A stretch of 20,252 bases of DNA from Pseudomonadota bacterium (GTDB taxonomy: Bacteria > Pseudomonadota > Alphaproteobacteria > Rhodobacterales > Rhodobacteraceae). How positions within the stretch are numbered: the first letter of the stretch is position 1; each line of letters opens with the position of its first letter. This document shows positions 1 through 7,460 of this stretch, piece after piece. Position numbers and translations under genes: made by a program. The notes under the pieces are model-generated. The model made no database searches. It had not been told where the DNA came from and saw nothing but the letters and a program-made list of their open reading frames with translations. Where the stretch lies: contig JAQCLA010000015.1 of the NCBI GenBank assembly GCA_027592105.1, positions 1 to 20,252 of the forward strand, read 5' to 3'.

Positions 1-505
1 AAGCCGCTGCCGCGCCAAAGGTGCCCAGCGTTGCGGTCGGGTGCCAGCCCTTGTCGTAATGATGGAAATGCACCGCGCGCGCGATGCGGATCTCGGTCTC
101 GACGCCCACGGCATAGGCGGTCATCACCGCCGCGCCGCTATGCCCCTCGGCCTCGGCCAGCGCGAAGAGGGCGGGCAGGATTGGCGCGGATTGATGCCCG
201 CCAAAGACGCTTGAGAAATCGTCATAATCCAGCGCATGGGCGGCGGTGCCATTGACCAAGGCCGCATCAAGCATCGCAACACGGGCCCCTCGCCCGATCA
301 GCGTGCAGGGCCCCGGCCCGTCAGCGATGCCCGGCACGGCGCAAAGCCTCGCAACACAGTCCATGCCTGCGCCCGCCAAGGTCACGGCCACGGTATCAAG
401 CATCAAGATCCGTGCGCGCAGCCGCGCCTTGGGTGTCAGATCGCTTGGCCCAAAGGCATGGATGCGCGCGCCAAGCGCTTCGGCGATGGTCGGGGTTTTT
501 GTCAT
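1..505 (-). CDS. MmgE/PrpD family protein, N-terminal part (runs off the window)
   Basis: This frame reads leftward from ATG at 505 and stays open to the window edge, giving the first 168 residues. The family includes 2-methylcitrate dehydratase, cis-aconitate decarboxylase and similar (de)hydratases or decarboxylases of carboxylic acids. Visible family hallmarks are a helical N-terminus starting MTKTPTIAEALG, the HALDYDD segment near residues 90-96 and a KGWHPTATLGTFGAAAA segment near the visible end. Family members are usually about 450 residues, so roughly a third is seen. It lies 78 bp downstream of the AraC-type regulator on the same strand and could be cotranscribed with it. No strong ribosome binding site precedes the ATG, so the start is moderately certain. 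The substrate cannot be told from the sequence; a link to aromatic acid catabolism is only suggested by location. Confidence 0.85.
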   Translation of the reverse strand, partial: MTKTPTIAEALGARIHAFGPSDLTPKARLRARILMLDTVAVTLAGAGMDCVARLCAVPGIADGPGPCTLIGRGARVAMLDAALVNGTAAHALDYDDFSSVFGGHQSAPILPALFALAEAEGHSGAAVMTAYAVGVETEIRIARAVHFHHYDKGWHPTATLGTFGAAAA

Positions 506-525
506 GGGGTCCGCGCCGGTGTTGT

Positions 526-537
526 TTTGCGCGCAAA
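526..537. repeat. Perfect palindrome TTTGCGCGCAAA upstream of the MmgE/PrpD gene
   Basis: A 12-bp perfect palindrome lies 21 bp upstream of the leftward MmgE/PrpD start, in the 78-bp gap after the regulator gene. It resembles the core of a longer palindrome found between phnJ and phnK (8363-8382). It could be an operator or a copy of a dispersed palindromic element; the sequence alone does not decide. Confidence 0.4.
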
Positions 538-583
538 CTGGGCCAGCGCCATCGGGAGGTCAACAGCGCATCGCGGCCCGCTA

Positions 584-1450
584 TCAGCCGAGCAGCATCC
601 GCCCCTCAAGCTGGCGGCGATAGGCCGAAGGGGCAAGCCCGCGCGCGGCTCGAAAGCGCTTGGAGAAATGCGACGGGTCGTCAAAGCCCAAGCGATAGCC
701 GATCTGCGACATGGGCAGGCGGGTGAACGCCAAAAGGCGGCTTGCCTCATCCATCACGGCTTGCTCGATATAAGCCTTGGCCCCCATGCCGCTGGCCGCG
801 CGGCAAAGCCGCCCGAGATGGGCGGTGCTGATTTGAAGCGCCCGGGCATAGTCGGCCACGCCCCAGCCTTGCGCCATCTGTGCAGTGATCAGCGCGTCCA
901 GCCGCATCAGCCGCCCGTCGCGGGGTGGGGCGGCACCCGGCGCGCGCGCGGATGTGTTCTCGGCCAGTGCCACCAAAAGCGCCTGCGCCAGTGGCAGCAC
1001 CAGCTGTGTTCGAAATCGACCCGTGGCAGCGAAAGCCTCGAGCAAAAGCGCAACAAGCCGTTGCAAAGTCGCGTCGGCTTGCCCGCGCAAGGGGCGCGCG
1101 AGGGCCGCTTTGACCCCCGGCGATTGCGCCGCGTCGCTGACCAAAAGCGCCGAGGGCAGCGAGATCACATGCCCCGCCGTGCCAGGGCTGAAATCATAGC
1201 CATGTACCGCATGCGCGGGGATGAACAGGAAATCCCCCGCCGCCAACCGGCACTCATCCCCATCAATCCGGGCCGTCGCGCCACCTTGGTCGATGATGAT
1301 GACCTGTGACAATTGCCCGTGGCGATGGGCGTCGATCCGCCAGCCACCGCTTGCCGCGCGGTCGGCCAAGCGCTCGATATAAACGATATCGGGAAAGGGA
1401 GTGGTTTGCCCGTAAAGGGCGAAGACGGGGATATGGCTTGGTGCGGTCAT
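584..1450 (-). CDS. pobR: AraC-family transcriptional regulator, probable PobR activator of pobA
   Basis: This 288-residue protein has the two-part layout of AraC regulators. The N-terminal cupin-like sensor domain (about residues 30-130) includes HRHGQLSQ and a GDFLFIPAHAVHGYDF stretch. The C-terminal double helix-turn-helix (about 190-283) shows the first HTH around VADYARALQISTAHLGRL and the family signature around IGYRLGFDDPSHFSKRF. It is divergent from pobA with 90 bp between the two starts, the usual arrangement for AraC-type PobR proteins that activate pobA in response to 4-hydroxybenzoate. That effector is inferred from position, not from binding residues. It is followed on the same strand by the MmgE/PrpD gene. 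The ribosome binding site before ATG 1450 is weak. Confidence 0.85.
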   Translation of the reverse strand: MTAPSHIPVFALYGQTTPFPDIVYIERLADRAASGGWRIDAHRHGQLSQVIIIDQGGATARIDGDECRLAAGDFLFIPAHAVHGYDFSPGTAGHVISLPSALLVSDAAQSPGVKAALARPLRGQADATLQRLVALLLEAFAATGRFRTQLVLPLAQALLVALAENTSARAPGAAPPRDGRLMRLDALITAQMAQGWGVADYARALQISTAHLGRLCRAASGMGAKAYIEQAVMDEASRLLAFTRLPMSQIGYRLGFDDPSHFSKRFRAARGLAPSAYRRQLEGRMLLG

Positions 1451-1540
1451 GTTCGATTTCTACCAGCCGATGTTGGCACCGTCCATTCGTCTTTGCTGCG
1501 CGCGCCCCTATCTTGAACCCAGCGCGGGGAGGAAAGCGTT
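1451..1540. promoter_or_regulatory. pobR-pobA divergent promoter region
   Basis: Ninety bases separate the regulator start (1450, leftward) from the pobA start (1541, rightward), and both promoters and the PobR operator are expected here. The pobA ribosome binding site GGGGAGG at 1526-1532 is clear. I could not assign convincing -35/-10 elements or a strong inverted or direct repeat operator by eye. Confidence 0.5.
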
Positions 1541-2710
1541 GTGAAGACCGATGTCGTCATTATCGGCGGCGGGCCATCTGGCCTGTTGCTGTCGCAGCTT
1601 TTGAATAAGGCGGGCGTGGCCACGGTGGTGTTGGAACGCACCAGCCGTGCTCATGTGCTGGCGCGCATCCGCGCGGGTGTCTTGGAGCAGGGCACAGTGC
1701 GCATGCTGCAAGAGGCAGGCGTGGGCGATCGCATGGCGCGCGAAGGCCACCCGCATGAGGGCTGCATCTTTTCCGATGACGATCTGATGGTGCGGATCGA
1801 TTTCAAGGAACTGACCGGCAAGACGGTGATGGTCTATGGCCAGACCGAGGTGACAGCCGATCTTTATGCCGCCCAAGATGCGATGGGTGCCACGATCTTG
1901 CATGATGTGGCCGATGTGGTGATCTGTGATGCTGATCGTGACGCGCCGTTTGTCACCTTCACCCATGACGGCGTGCAAAAGCGGGTCGATTGCGCCTATG
2001 TCGCGGGTTGCGATGGGTTTCACGGCGTCAGCCGCAAGACCATCCCGCAAGACAAACGGACCGAGTTTGAGCGCGTCTATCCCTTTGGCTGGCTGGGCAT
2101 CCTGTCGCGTACGCCGCCCGCACATGAGGAATTGATCTACGCCAATTCCGCCAATGGTTTTGCGCTGGCCTCCATGCGCAACGAAATGCTCAGCCGTTAC
2201 TACGTGCAGGTGCCGCTGACCGACAGGGTCGAGGAATGGTCCGATGACCGCTTTTGGGAGCAGCTTTTGTCATGCCTGCCCGGCGATGTGTCGAAAACCC
2301 TCGTCACCGGCCCCTCGATCGAGAAATCCATCGCGCCTTTGCGCTCTTTCGTCAGCGAGCCCTTGCGCTGGGGTCGCTTGTTTCTGGTGGGTGATGCCGC
2401 CCATATCGTGCCGCCCACGGGGGCCAAGGGGCTGAACCTTGCAGTGTCGGATGTGTTCTACCTGCAAGAGGCATTGATCGCGGCGCTGAAAAAGGGCGAT
2501 ACGGCGGGCATCGATGGCTATGCCGCGCGCGCCTTGGCCCGCATCTGGAAGGCGATGCGGTTCTCTTGGTCAATGACCACCATGCTGCACCATTTCGAGG
2601 GCGAGGATAGTTTCGCAGGCCAGATGCGAAAGGCGACGCTGTTGCACCTGTCGCAATCGGAAACCGCGCGGCGCGATCTGGCCGAGAATTATATCGGTCT
2701 GCCATACTAG
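1541..2710 (+). CDS. pobA: 4-hydroxybenzoate 3-monooxygenase (PHBH)
   Basis: A flavoprotein hydroxylase of 389 residues converting 4-hydroxybenzoate to protocatechuate with NADPH and O2. The FAD-binding Rossmann motif GGGPSG is at 9-14 with the ribose-binding acidic residue E32. R42 and R44, the DG motif at 158-159 and H161 follow. The second FAD motif GDAAHIVPPTGAKGLN starts at 284. The substrate and proton-relay residues of the Pseudomonas enzyme (Y201, S212, R214, Y222, Y385) appear here one position earlier as Y200, S211, R213, Y221 and Y384, so the enzyme looks fully active. The start is GTG at 1541 with a strong Shine-Dalgarno 8 bases upstream. It is the first gene of a pobA-pcaC-pcaH-pcaG unit, so its product feeds directly into the ring-cleaving dioxygenase encoded downstream. 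Confidence 0.97.
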   Translation: MKTDVVIIGGGPSGLLLSQLLNKAGVATVVLERTSRAHVLARIRAGVLEQGTVRMLQEAGVGDRMAREGHPHEGCIFSDDDLMVRIDFKELTGKTVMVYGQTEVTADLYAAQDAMGATILHDVADVVICDADRDAPFVTFTHDGVQKRVDCAYVAGCDGFHGVSRKTIPQDKRTEFERVYPFGWLGILSRTPPAHEELIYANSANGFALASMRNEMLSRYYVQVPLTDRVEEWSDDRFWEQLLSCLPGDVSKTLVTGPSIEKSIAPLRSFVSEPLRWGRLFLVGDAAHIVPPTGAKGLNLAVSDVFYLQEALIAALKKGDTAGIDGYAARALARIWKAMRFSWSMTTMLHHFEGEDSFAGQMRKATLLHLSQSETARRDLAENYIGLPY

Positions 2711-2735
2711 GGCCGGACCAAGGGGAGGAGATGCC

Positions 2736-3116
2736 ATGACCGACCGCCACGCCAAAGGCATGCAGGTACGCCGCGCGGTGCTGGGTGACGCCCATGTCGA
2801 CCGGGCCGAGGCCGCCAAGACGCCGCTTGATGCCGCCTTTCAGACGCTGATTACCGAGGCCGCTTGGGGCACGGTCTGGGCCTCTGACGCGCTTAGCCGC
2901 CGCGAACGCTCGATGTTGACGCTGGCGCTTCTGGCGGGCTTGGGCAACGAAGAGGAATTGGCGCTGCACTTGCGCGCAACTGTGCGCACAGGCGCGAGCC
3001 AGACGGATGTGATGGAGGTGTTCCAGCATGTCGCGATCTATGCGGGCGTGCCGCGCGCGAATAGCGCGATCCGCATCGCCAAAAAGATCTTTGCCGAGAT
3101 GGAGGGCGAGAAATGA
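2736..3116 (+). CDS. pcaC: 4-carboxymuconolactone decarboxylase
   Basis: A 126-residue protein of the carboxymuconolactone decarboxylase/AhpD-like fold, the usual length for stand-alone PcaC. It decarboxylates gamma-carboxymuconolactone to beta-ketoadipate enol-lactone in the protocatechuate branch. The helical core around SRRERSMLTLALLAGLGNEEEL (as two adjoining halves) and the C-terminal HVAIYAGVPRANSAIRIAK segment match the family. The start ATG 2736 follows a near-perfect Shine-Dalgarno GGGGAGGAG at 2722-2730; an ATG at 2731 hits a stop after two codons. It lies 25 bp after pobA and overlaps pcaH by 4 bp (ATGA), so it is translationally coupled. The intermediate enzyme pcaB and the fused or separate pcaD are not in the window. 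Confidence 0.93.
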   Translation: MTDRHAKGMQVRRAVLGDAHVDRAEAAKTPLDAAFQTLITEAAWGTVWASDALSRRERSMLTLALLAGLGNEEELALHLRATVRTGASQTDVMEVFQHVAIYAGVPRANSAIRIAKKIFAEMEGEK

Positions 3117-3841
3117 CCGATACCGGCCGCTTGATCCCGCGCAGGCGCGATATGCACCCTGTGCCTTACGATCCTGAATACAAGACATCGCTGACGCGCA
3201 GCCCCAACCTGCCGCTTTTGTCGCTGGAATCGACCCCGTCCGAGGAGACCGGGCCGCGTTTTGGCCATGGGCTGATCGGGGCGCTCGACAACAACCTGAT
3301 CTTGAACTTCTCCAAGGGGGCCGCCCCCGCGATTGGCGAACGCATCCGCCTGCATGGCCGGGTCGTCGATGAAAACGCGCGTCCCGTGCCCCATACCCTT
3401 GTCGAGGTCTGGCAGGCCAATGCCGGTGGCCGCTACCGCCATGTGAAAGATACCTATTTCGCGCCGCTTGACCCCAATTTCGGCGGCTGCGGGCGCACGC
3501 TGACCGATGAGAATGGCTATTACGAGTTCCTGACCATCCGCCCCGGTGCCTATCCTTGGCCCAATCGCGGCAATGATTGGCGGCCCATGCATATCCATGT
3601 CTCGGTCTTTGGCCACAGCTTTGGCCAGCGGCTGATCACTCAAACCTATTTCGAGGGCGATCCGCTGATCGCGCGCTGCCCGATTGCCGCGACCGTCAAG
3701 GATCGCGGCCAGCTTGATCAACTGGTGGCACCGCTCGACATGGCGGCAAGCCGCCCGATGGATTATCTGGCTTACCGCTTTGACATCGTGCTGCGCGGGC
3801 GGCGTCAGACGATGTTCGAAAACAAGCCCGAGGGGATGTAA
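3113..3841 (+). CDS. pcaH: Protocatechuate 3,4-dioxygenase beta subunit
   Basis: The 242-residue iron-binding subunit of the intradiol dioxygenase that cleaves protocatechuate to 3-carboxy-cis,cis-muconate. All four non-heme Fe(III) ligands are present as Y108 (in GGRYRH), Y147 (in GAYPW), H160 and H162 (in HIHV). These coincide exactly with Tyr408, Tyr447, His460 and His462 of the Pseudomonas putida enzyme in its 400-series numbering, and the active-site Arg457 is R157. The N-terminal PRRRDMHPVPY stretch is typical of PcaH. It overlaps pcaC by 4 bp and is separated from pcaG by 3 bp, as expected for subunits made in equal amounts. The protein is cytoplasmic and acts as an (alpha-beta) oligomer with PcaG. 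Confidence 0.97.
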   Translation: MTDTGRLIPRRRDMHPVPYDPEYKTSLTRSPNLPLLSLESTPSEETGPRFGHGLIGALDNNLILNFSKGAAPAIGERIRLHGRVVDENARPVPHTLVEVWQANAGGRYRHVKDTYFAPLDPNFGGCGRTLTDENGYYEFLTIRPGAYPWPNRGNDWRPMHIHVSVFGHSFGQRLITQTYFEGDPLIARCPIAATVKDRGQLDQLVAPLDMAASRPMDYLAYRFDIVLRGRRQTMFENKPEGM

Positions 3842-3844
3842 GCC

Positions 3845-4444
3845 ATGGTGCAAAAGCTTGGAACCCTGACAGAGACGGCCAGCCAGACGGGTGGGCCTTA
3901 TGTCCATATCGGCTGCATCCCGACCTTCGCGGGCCTGCCCGGCGTCTACCCCGAGGATCTGGGCCTGTCGCCCATTGCCGATGGCGCAAAGGGCGAGGTC
4001 ATCACCATCACCGGTTCGATCTATGACGGCACCGGCTGGGCGATGCGCGACGCGATGTTTGAAAGCTGGCAGGCCGATGGCGCAGGCCGCTATCCGGACC
4101 AGCTCGGTGCCGATCCGGCGGTCAATGGATTTTGCCGTTTTGCCGCCGACAAGGACAGCGGCGAATTCACGCTGCGCACCATCAAGCCCGGTGCGGTCAA
4201 GGGCCATGACGGGCGCATGATGGCACCCCATATCTCGGTCTGGATCGTGGCGCGCGGCATCAATATCGGCCTGCACACCCGCATTTATTTCGAGGATGAG
4301 GATAACAGCGCTGATCCGCTTTTGGCGCGCATTGAACAGCGCCCAAGGGTCGAGACCTTGATCGCCAAGCGCATCGCGGCGGGGCAATATCGTTTCGATA
4401 TCCGCCTGCAAGGGCCGGGCGAGACGGTGTTTCTCGATATCTGA
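3845..4444 (+). CDS. pcaG: Protocatechuate 3,4-dioxygenase alpha subunit
   Basis: A 199-residue partner of PcaH that shares the intradiol dioxygenase fold but lacks the iron ligands and contributes residues to the active-site entrance. The N-terminal TGGPYVHIGCIP stretch (15-26) and the ESWQADGAGRYPDQ and MMAPHISVWI segments match PcaG proteins of about 200 residues. It begins 3 bp after pcaH and is the last gene of the pobA-pcaCHG unit; the next gene converges on it. No internal anomaly is visible. Confidence 0.96.
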   Translation: MVQKLGTLTETASQTGGPYVHIGCIPTFAGLPGVYPEDLGLSPIADGAKGEVITITGSIYDGTGWAMRDAMFESWQADGAGRYPDQLGADPAVNGFCRFAADKDSGEFTLRTIKPGAVKGHDGRMMAPHISVWIVARGINIGLHTRIYFEDEDNSADPLLARIEQRPRVETLIAKRIAAGQYRFDIRLQGPGETVFLDI

Positions 4445-4453
4445 CGGTGCACT

Positions 4454-4471
4454 GCGCGGCCTTTGCCGCGC
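4454..4471 (+). terminator. Hairpin after pcaG (weak terminator candidate)
   Basis: GCGCGGC (4454-4460) and GCCGCGC (4465-4471) form a 7-bp GC stem with a CTTT loop, 10 bp after the pcaG stop. It is not followed by a U-run, so intrinsic termination is uncertain. The gap to the converging phnF stop is only 75 bp. Confidence 0.4.
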
Positions 4472-4488
4472 CTCGCGAGGGCGGGATA

Positions 4489-4513
4489 TGCGTATTTTGG
4501 GAAAGGTGAGGGG
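4489..4513 (+). repeat. Copy 1 of a recurring TGCGTATTTT... intergenic motif
   Basis: TGCGTATTTTGGGAAAGG plus a following TGAGGGG run lies between pcaG and phnF. It matches the copy at 8428-8453 with three substitutions over 25 positions and no gaps, and its first nine bases match the copy at 12373. All three are in the same orientation. Confidence 0.6.
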
Positions 4514-4519
4514 GGTGAA

Positions 4520-5242
4520 TTACCCCGCCTCCGCCTCTGCCCCAAGCGTCAGTGCGACGCGCTCGCCTGCGAACCAAGTGCGCCCATATTCGATGGGCGC
4601 ACCCCCGCTGTCGATATTGATCGCCACTGTGCGCAACACAGCCGCACCGGGCTGGATCTGTAGCTGCGCGGCCAAGGTGGCGGTGGCTGTCTTGGCCGTG
4701 ATCTCGGTCTGGGCGCGGGTGTAATCAGGCAGGCCCTCGGCGGCTAAGGCTGCCGTGACCGAAGGGTTAGCGCGCAGATGCTCCATGAGCCCGGGAAAGC
4801 GCGCGGCCGGAAAGACCGAATGAAACAGGGCGATAGGCGCGCCATCGGCAAGGCTAAGCCCCTCGAAAACATGTACCGATGCGCCGGGGGCAAGGGCGAG
4901 CGCTGCCGCCTCACGCGCGTCGGCGCTGCGTGTTTCCAAGAGCAAGATCCGCCGATCTGGCACCCGGCCTGCGGCCATCAGGTTTTGGTGAAACCGCACC
5001 CTGCGCCCCAGCGGATAGGCGGTGGGCCTGTGGCGCACGAAAACGCCCGCCCCCCGTCGCGCATGTATCATGCCCGATGCCGCCAGATCGGCCAGCGCGC
5101 GGCGCAGCGTGTGGCGATTGACGCCAAAGCGCTCTGATAGCTGCGCCTCGGTCGGGAGCCTATCGCCGGGGGCGTAATGGCCGCGCGCGATATCGGCGGC
5201 AATTTGATCGCGGATCGCGGTCCAAAGGGGGGATCGTCCCAT
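4520..5242 (-). CDS. phnF: GntR/HutC-family regulator of phosphonate metabolism
   Basis: A 240-residue regulator. Residues 1-70 form a winged helix of GntR type (around APGDRLPTEAQLSERFGVNR, then a recognition helix HTLRRALADLA and the wing GMIHARRGAGVFV). Residues about 85-235 form a UTRA ligand-binding domain with the typical ending PIEYGRTWFAGERVALTL. It is divergent from phnG with 98 bp between starts, the standard position for PhnF as local repressor of the C-P lyase genes. Candidate operator repeats (TTGTATA twice) lie just upstream of phnG. A PHO-box-like pair of repeats begins two bases upstream of its ATG. The effector is unknown. Confidence 0.92.
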   Translation of the reverse strand: MGRSPLWTAIRDQIAADIARGHYAPGDRLPTEAQLSERFGVNRHTLRRALADLAASGMIHARRGAGVFVRHRPTAYPLGRRVRFHQNLMAAGRVPDRRILLLETRSADAREAAALALAPGASVHVFEGLSLADGAPIALFHSVFPAARFPGLMEHLRANPSVTAALAAEGLPDYTRAQTEITAKTATATLAAQLQIQPGAAVLRTVAINIDSGGAPIEYGRTWFAGERVALTLGAEAEAG

Positions 5243-5243
5243 G

Positions 5244-5265
5244 CTGTCACCAAATCTTCATATCT
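5244..5265 (+). promoter_or_regulatory. PHO-box-like repeats at the phnF/phnG divergence
   Basis: Two 11-bp units, CTGTCAC-caaa and TCTTCAT-atct, match the PhoB-box pattern (7-mer CTGTCAT/C plus 4 spacer bases, repeated every 11 bp). They are oriented toward phnG but begin immediately upstream of the phnF ATG, about 75 bp before phnG. They could activate phnG or interfere with phnF. Only two units are recognisable, so this is less certain than the three arrays near phnC and phnM2. Confidence 0.5.
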
Positions 5266-5303
5266 TGGCCCCTTGCCACGGATCGGGGCCTGTGCGATTA
5301 AAT

Positions 5304-5333
5304 TTGTATAGTTGTATAAATAAATGGACAACT
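5304..5333 (+). promoter_or_regulatory. Candidate PhnF operator and phnG promoter
   Basis: An AT-rich patch in otherwise GC-rich DNA holds TTGTATA twice (5304-5310 and 5312-5318), an 8-bp-phased direct repeat. AGTTGT at 5310-5315 pairs with ACAACT at 5328-5333. HutC/PhnF-type regulators commonly bind GTATA-containing sites, so this is the best operator candidate. TATAAATAA (5315-5323) could serve as a -10 element, which would place the transcript start only about 10 bases before the phnG ATG. Confidence 0.5.
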
Positions 5334-5340
5334 TGCCAAG

Positions 5341-5802
5341 ATGTCTGTCACCGACCCTGCGATCATCGCCCGCCAAGCGCGGCTTTCGACTTTGGCCAAG
5401 GCGCCAGCAGCACGGCTGTGCGCGCTCTTTGCCGCTTATGCGTCAGAGCAGCCCACCCATGCACTCTTGCGTGCGCCTGAGATCGGCACCGTGATGCTGC
5501 GCGGTCGGGCCGGGGCCACGGGCGCGCCCTTTAACCTCGGCGAGATGACCGTGACACGCTGCGCGGTGCGGCTGGCCTCGGGTGCGGTGGGTCATGGCCA
5601 TGTGCAGGGGCGCGATGCGGATGCCGCGCGCACAGCCGCCCTGATCGATGCGCTCTGCGAGGACGGGCAAGTGGCCGCGATTGAGGCTGCGATCTTGGCC
5701 CCCTTGCGCGCCGAGGCCGCGGCACACAAGCAAGCGCGCGCCACCCGCGCGGCCGCCACCAAGGTCGCGTTTTTCACCATGGTCCGGGGGGATAACGCAT
5801 GA
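5341..5802 (+). CDS. phnG: C-P lyase core subunit PhnG
   Basis: A 153-residue protein, close to the 150 of E. coli PhnG. PhnG is part of the cytoplasmic PhnGHIJ core complex and works with PhnH, PhnI and PhnL to couple alkylphosphonate to the ribose C1 of ATP, releasing adenine. The segment GTVMLRGRAGATGAPFNLGE and the later TRCAVRL and GHGHVQGRD blocks are typical of the family. It is the first gene of phnGHIJKLN and overlaps phnH by 4 bp. ATG 5341 is the first usable start, yet no Shine-Dalgarno precedes it (upstream reads ACAACTTGCCAAG), which together with the nearby AT-rich box suggests a very short leader. Confidence 0.94.
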   Translation: MSVTDPAIIARQARLSTLAKAPAARLCALFAAYASEQPTHALLRAPEIGTVMLRGRAGATGAPFNLGEMTVTRCAVRLASGAVGHGHVQGRDADAARTAALIDALCEDGQVAAIEAAILAPLRAEAAAHKQARATRAAATKVAFFTMVRGDNA

Positions 5803-6365
5803 ATGCTGTCCAGCTCGAGGGCGGGTTTGCCAATCTTTCCCATGACGCGGCCCATGCGTTTCGCGCGGCTTTGCAGGCGATGGCGCGTCCCGGCCAGATC
5901 GAAACGCTGGATATGGCGCGCCCACCGGCACCCTGCTCAGTGGCTGCTGGCGCGCTACTCCTGACGCTCTGCGACACCACCACGCCAATCTATCTTGCGC
6001 CATCCCATGATGATGCGGGCCTGCGGGCGTGGATCGCCTTTCACACCGGCGCGCCTTTGGTTGCACCCGAGGCCGCGATGTTCGCGCTGGGCACATGGGG
6101 TGCGCTTTGCCCGGTGGATCGCTTCGCCATCGGCACATCCGCCTATCCCGACCGCGCCGCCACCTTGATCGTCGAGATGGACGCATTGGAAGCCAAGGGC
6201 GCTGTCTTGCGCGGACCGGGGATCAAGGATCGTGCTGCGCTGTCTTTGCCCGAGATTGCGGCGTTTCAAGACAACCGCCGCCGCTTTCCCTTGGGCTTTG
6301 ATTGCTATTTCACCTGTGGCGACCGGCTGGCCGGTCTGCCGCGCAGCACGCATGTGGAGGGTTAG
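5799..6365 (+). CDS. phnH: C-P lyase core subunit PhnH
   Basis: A 188-residue member of the PhnH family (E. coli about 194), required in the core complex PhnGHIJ and structurally related to PLP-dependent transferases without the cofactor. Family-like features are the N-terminal GGFANLSHDAAHAFRAALQA and MARPGQIE segments, and GPGIKDRAALSLPEIAAF followed by NRRRFPLGFDCYF. Its start overlaps the phnG stop by 4 bp (ATGA), and phnI begins 3 bp after its stop, so the three are translationally linked. Confidence 0.94.
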   Translation: MNAVQLEGGFANLSHDAAHAFRAALQAMARPGQIETLDMARPPAPCSVAAGALLLTLCDTTTPIYLAPSHDDAGLRAWIAFHTGAPLVAPEAAMFALGTWGALCPVDRFAIGTSAYPDRAATLIVEMDALEAKGAVLRGPGIKDRAALSLPEIAAFQDNRRRFPLGFDCYFTCGDRLAGLPRSTHVEG

Positions 6366-6368
6366 GCC

Positions 6369-7460
6369 ATGTATGTCGCGGTCAAAGGCGGTGAGCGGGC
6401 CATCGACAATGCCCATGCGTGGCTGGCCGAAGAACGGCGCGGTGACACTGGCGTGGCTGAACTCAGCATCGCGCAGATCCGTGAGCAACTGGCGCTGTCT
6501 GTAGCGCGCGTGATGGCCGAGGGCTCGCTTTACGACCCTGATTTGGCGGCGCTTGCGATCAAACAGGCGCGCGGCGATCTGATCGAGGCGGTGTTTTTGA
6601 TCCGCGCCTATCGCACGACGCTGCCGCGCTTTGGCGCTTCAAACCCGATCGAGACCGCCGCCATGGTCTGTGACCGGCGGATTTCAGCGACCTTCAAGGA
6701 TTTGCCGGGTGGGCAAATTCTTGGGCCGACCTTTGATTATACCCACCGTCTGCTTGATTTCGCCTTGGCCGCCGAAGGGCTGGACCCTGCACCTGCGCCG
6801 CAGGTGGCGGCCCCTGATGGCGCGCTGCCCCATGTCACCGATTTCTTGGCGCGCGAGGATCTGATCCAGCCCGAGGCGGATGGCCCCGCCACTCCCCGCG
6901 ATTTGACGCGCGAGCCTTTGGATTTTCCCGCCGACCGGCCCTTGCGCCTTCAGGCATTGACGCGCGGCGATGAGGGGTTCGTGCTGTCGATGGCCTATTC
7001 TACCCAGCGCGGATACGGGCGCACCCATCCCTTCGTGGGGGAGTTGCGCATTGGAACCGTTGCCGTCGAGATGGAGATCCCTGAGCTTGGCTTTGCGATT
7101 GAGCTGGGCGAGGTGGTGCTCACCGAATGTGAGACGGTGAACCAATTCATGGGCTCGAAAACCGAGCCGCCGCAGTTTACCCGTGGCTATGGTTTGGTCT
7201 TTGGTCAATCCGAGCGCAAGGCGATCTCGATGGCCTTGGTTGATCGTTCTCTGCGCTGGGAAGAGTTGGGCGAGGATAATGTCGGCGCGCCCGCCCAAGA
7301 TCAGGAATTTGTCCTTTACCATGCGGATAATGTGCAGGCGACGGGCTTTCTCGAGCATATCAAGCTGCCCCACTACGTCGATTTCCAATCGGAATTGGAG
7401 TTGATCCGGCGGCTGAGGGCCGAGGCGCTGGGCGACCAAGCGCGGGAGGCCGCAGAATGA
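6369..7460 (+). CDS. phnI: C-P lyase core subunit PhnI (nucleosidase)
   Basis: A 363-residue protein, slightly longer than the 354 of E. coli PhnI. PhnI alone is a purine nucleosidase; with PhnG, PhnH and PhnL it makes alpha-D-ribose 1-methylphosphonate 5-triphosphate from MgATP and methylphosphonate. The N-terminus MYVAVKGGERAIDNAH is highly characteristic, as are the YSTQRGYGRTHPFVGELRIG segment in the second half and the C-terminal FVLYHADNVQATGFLEHIK. A GGAGGG Shine-Dalgarno lies within the end of phnH. Its end overlaps phnJ by 4 bp. Confidence 0.96.
   Translation: MYVAVKGGERAIDNAHAWLAEERRGDTGVAELSIAQIREQLALSVARVMAEGSLYDPDLAALAIKQARGDLIEAVFLIRAYRTTLPRFGASNPIETAAMVCDRRISATFKDLPGGQILGPTFDYTHRLLDFALAAEGLDPAPAPQVAAPDGALPHVTDFLAREDLIQPEADGPATPRDLTREPLDFPADRPLRLQALTRGDEGFVLSMAYSTQRGYGRTHPFVGELRIGTVAVEMEIPELGFAIELGEVVLTECETVNQFMGSKTEPPQFTRGYGLVFGQSERKAISMALVDRSLRWEELGEDNVGAPAQDQEFVLYHADNVQATGFLEHIKLPHYVDFQSELELIRRLRAEALGDQAREAAE

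Noticed and set aside
236..1309. 357-codon rightward open frame opposite the MmgE/PrpD and AraC-type genes
   Set aside because: The minus-strand products are recognisable families; this frame is compositionally random.
3038..4411. 457-codon leftward open frame opposite pcaC-pcaH-pcaG
   Set aside because: The plus-strand genes here have exact catalytic residues and overlapping starts; the antisense frame shows no domain and no ribosome binding site.
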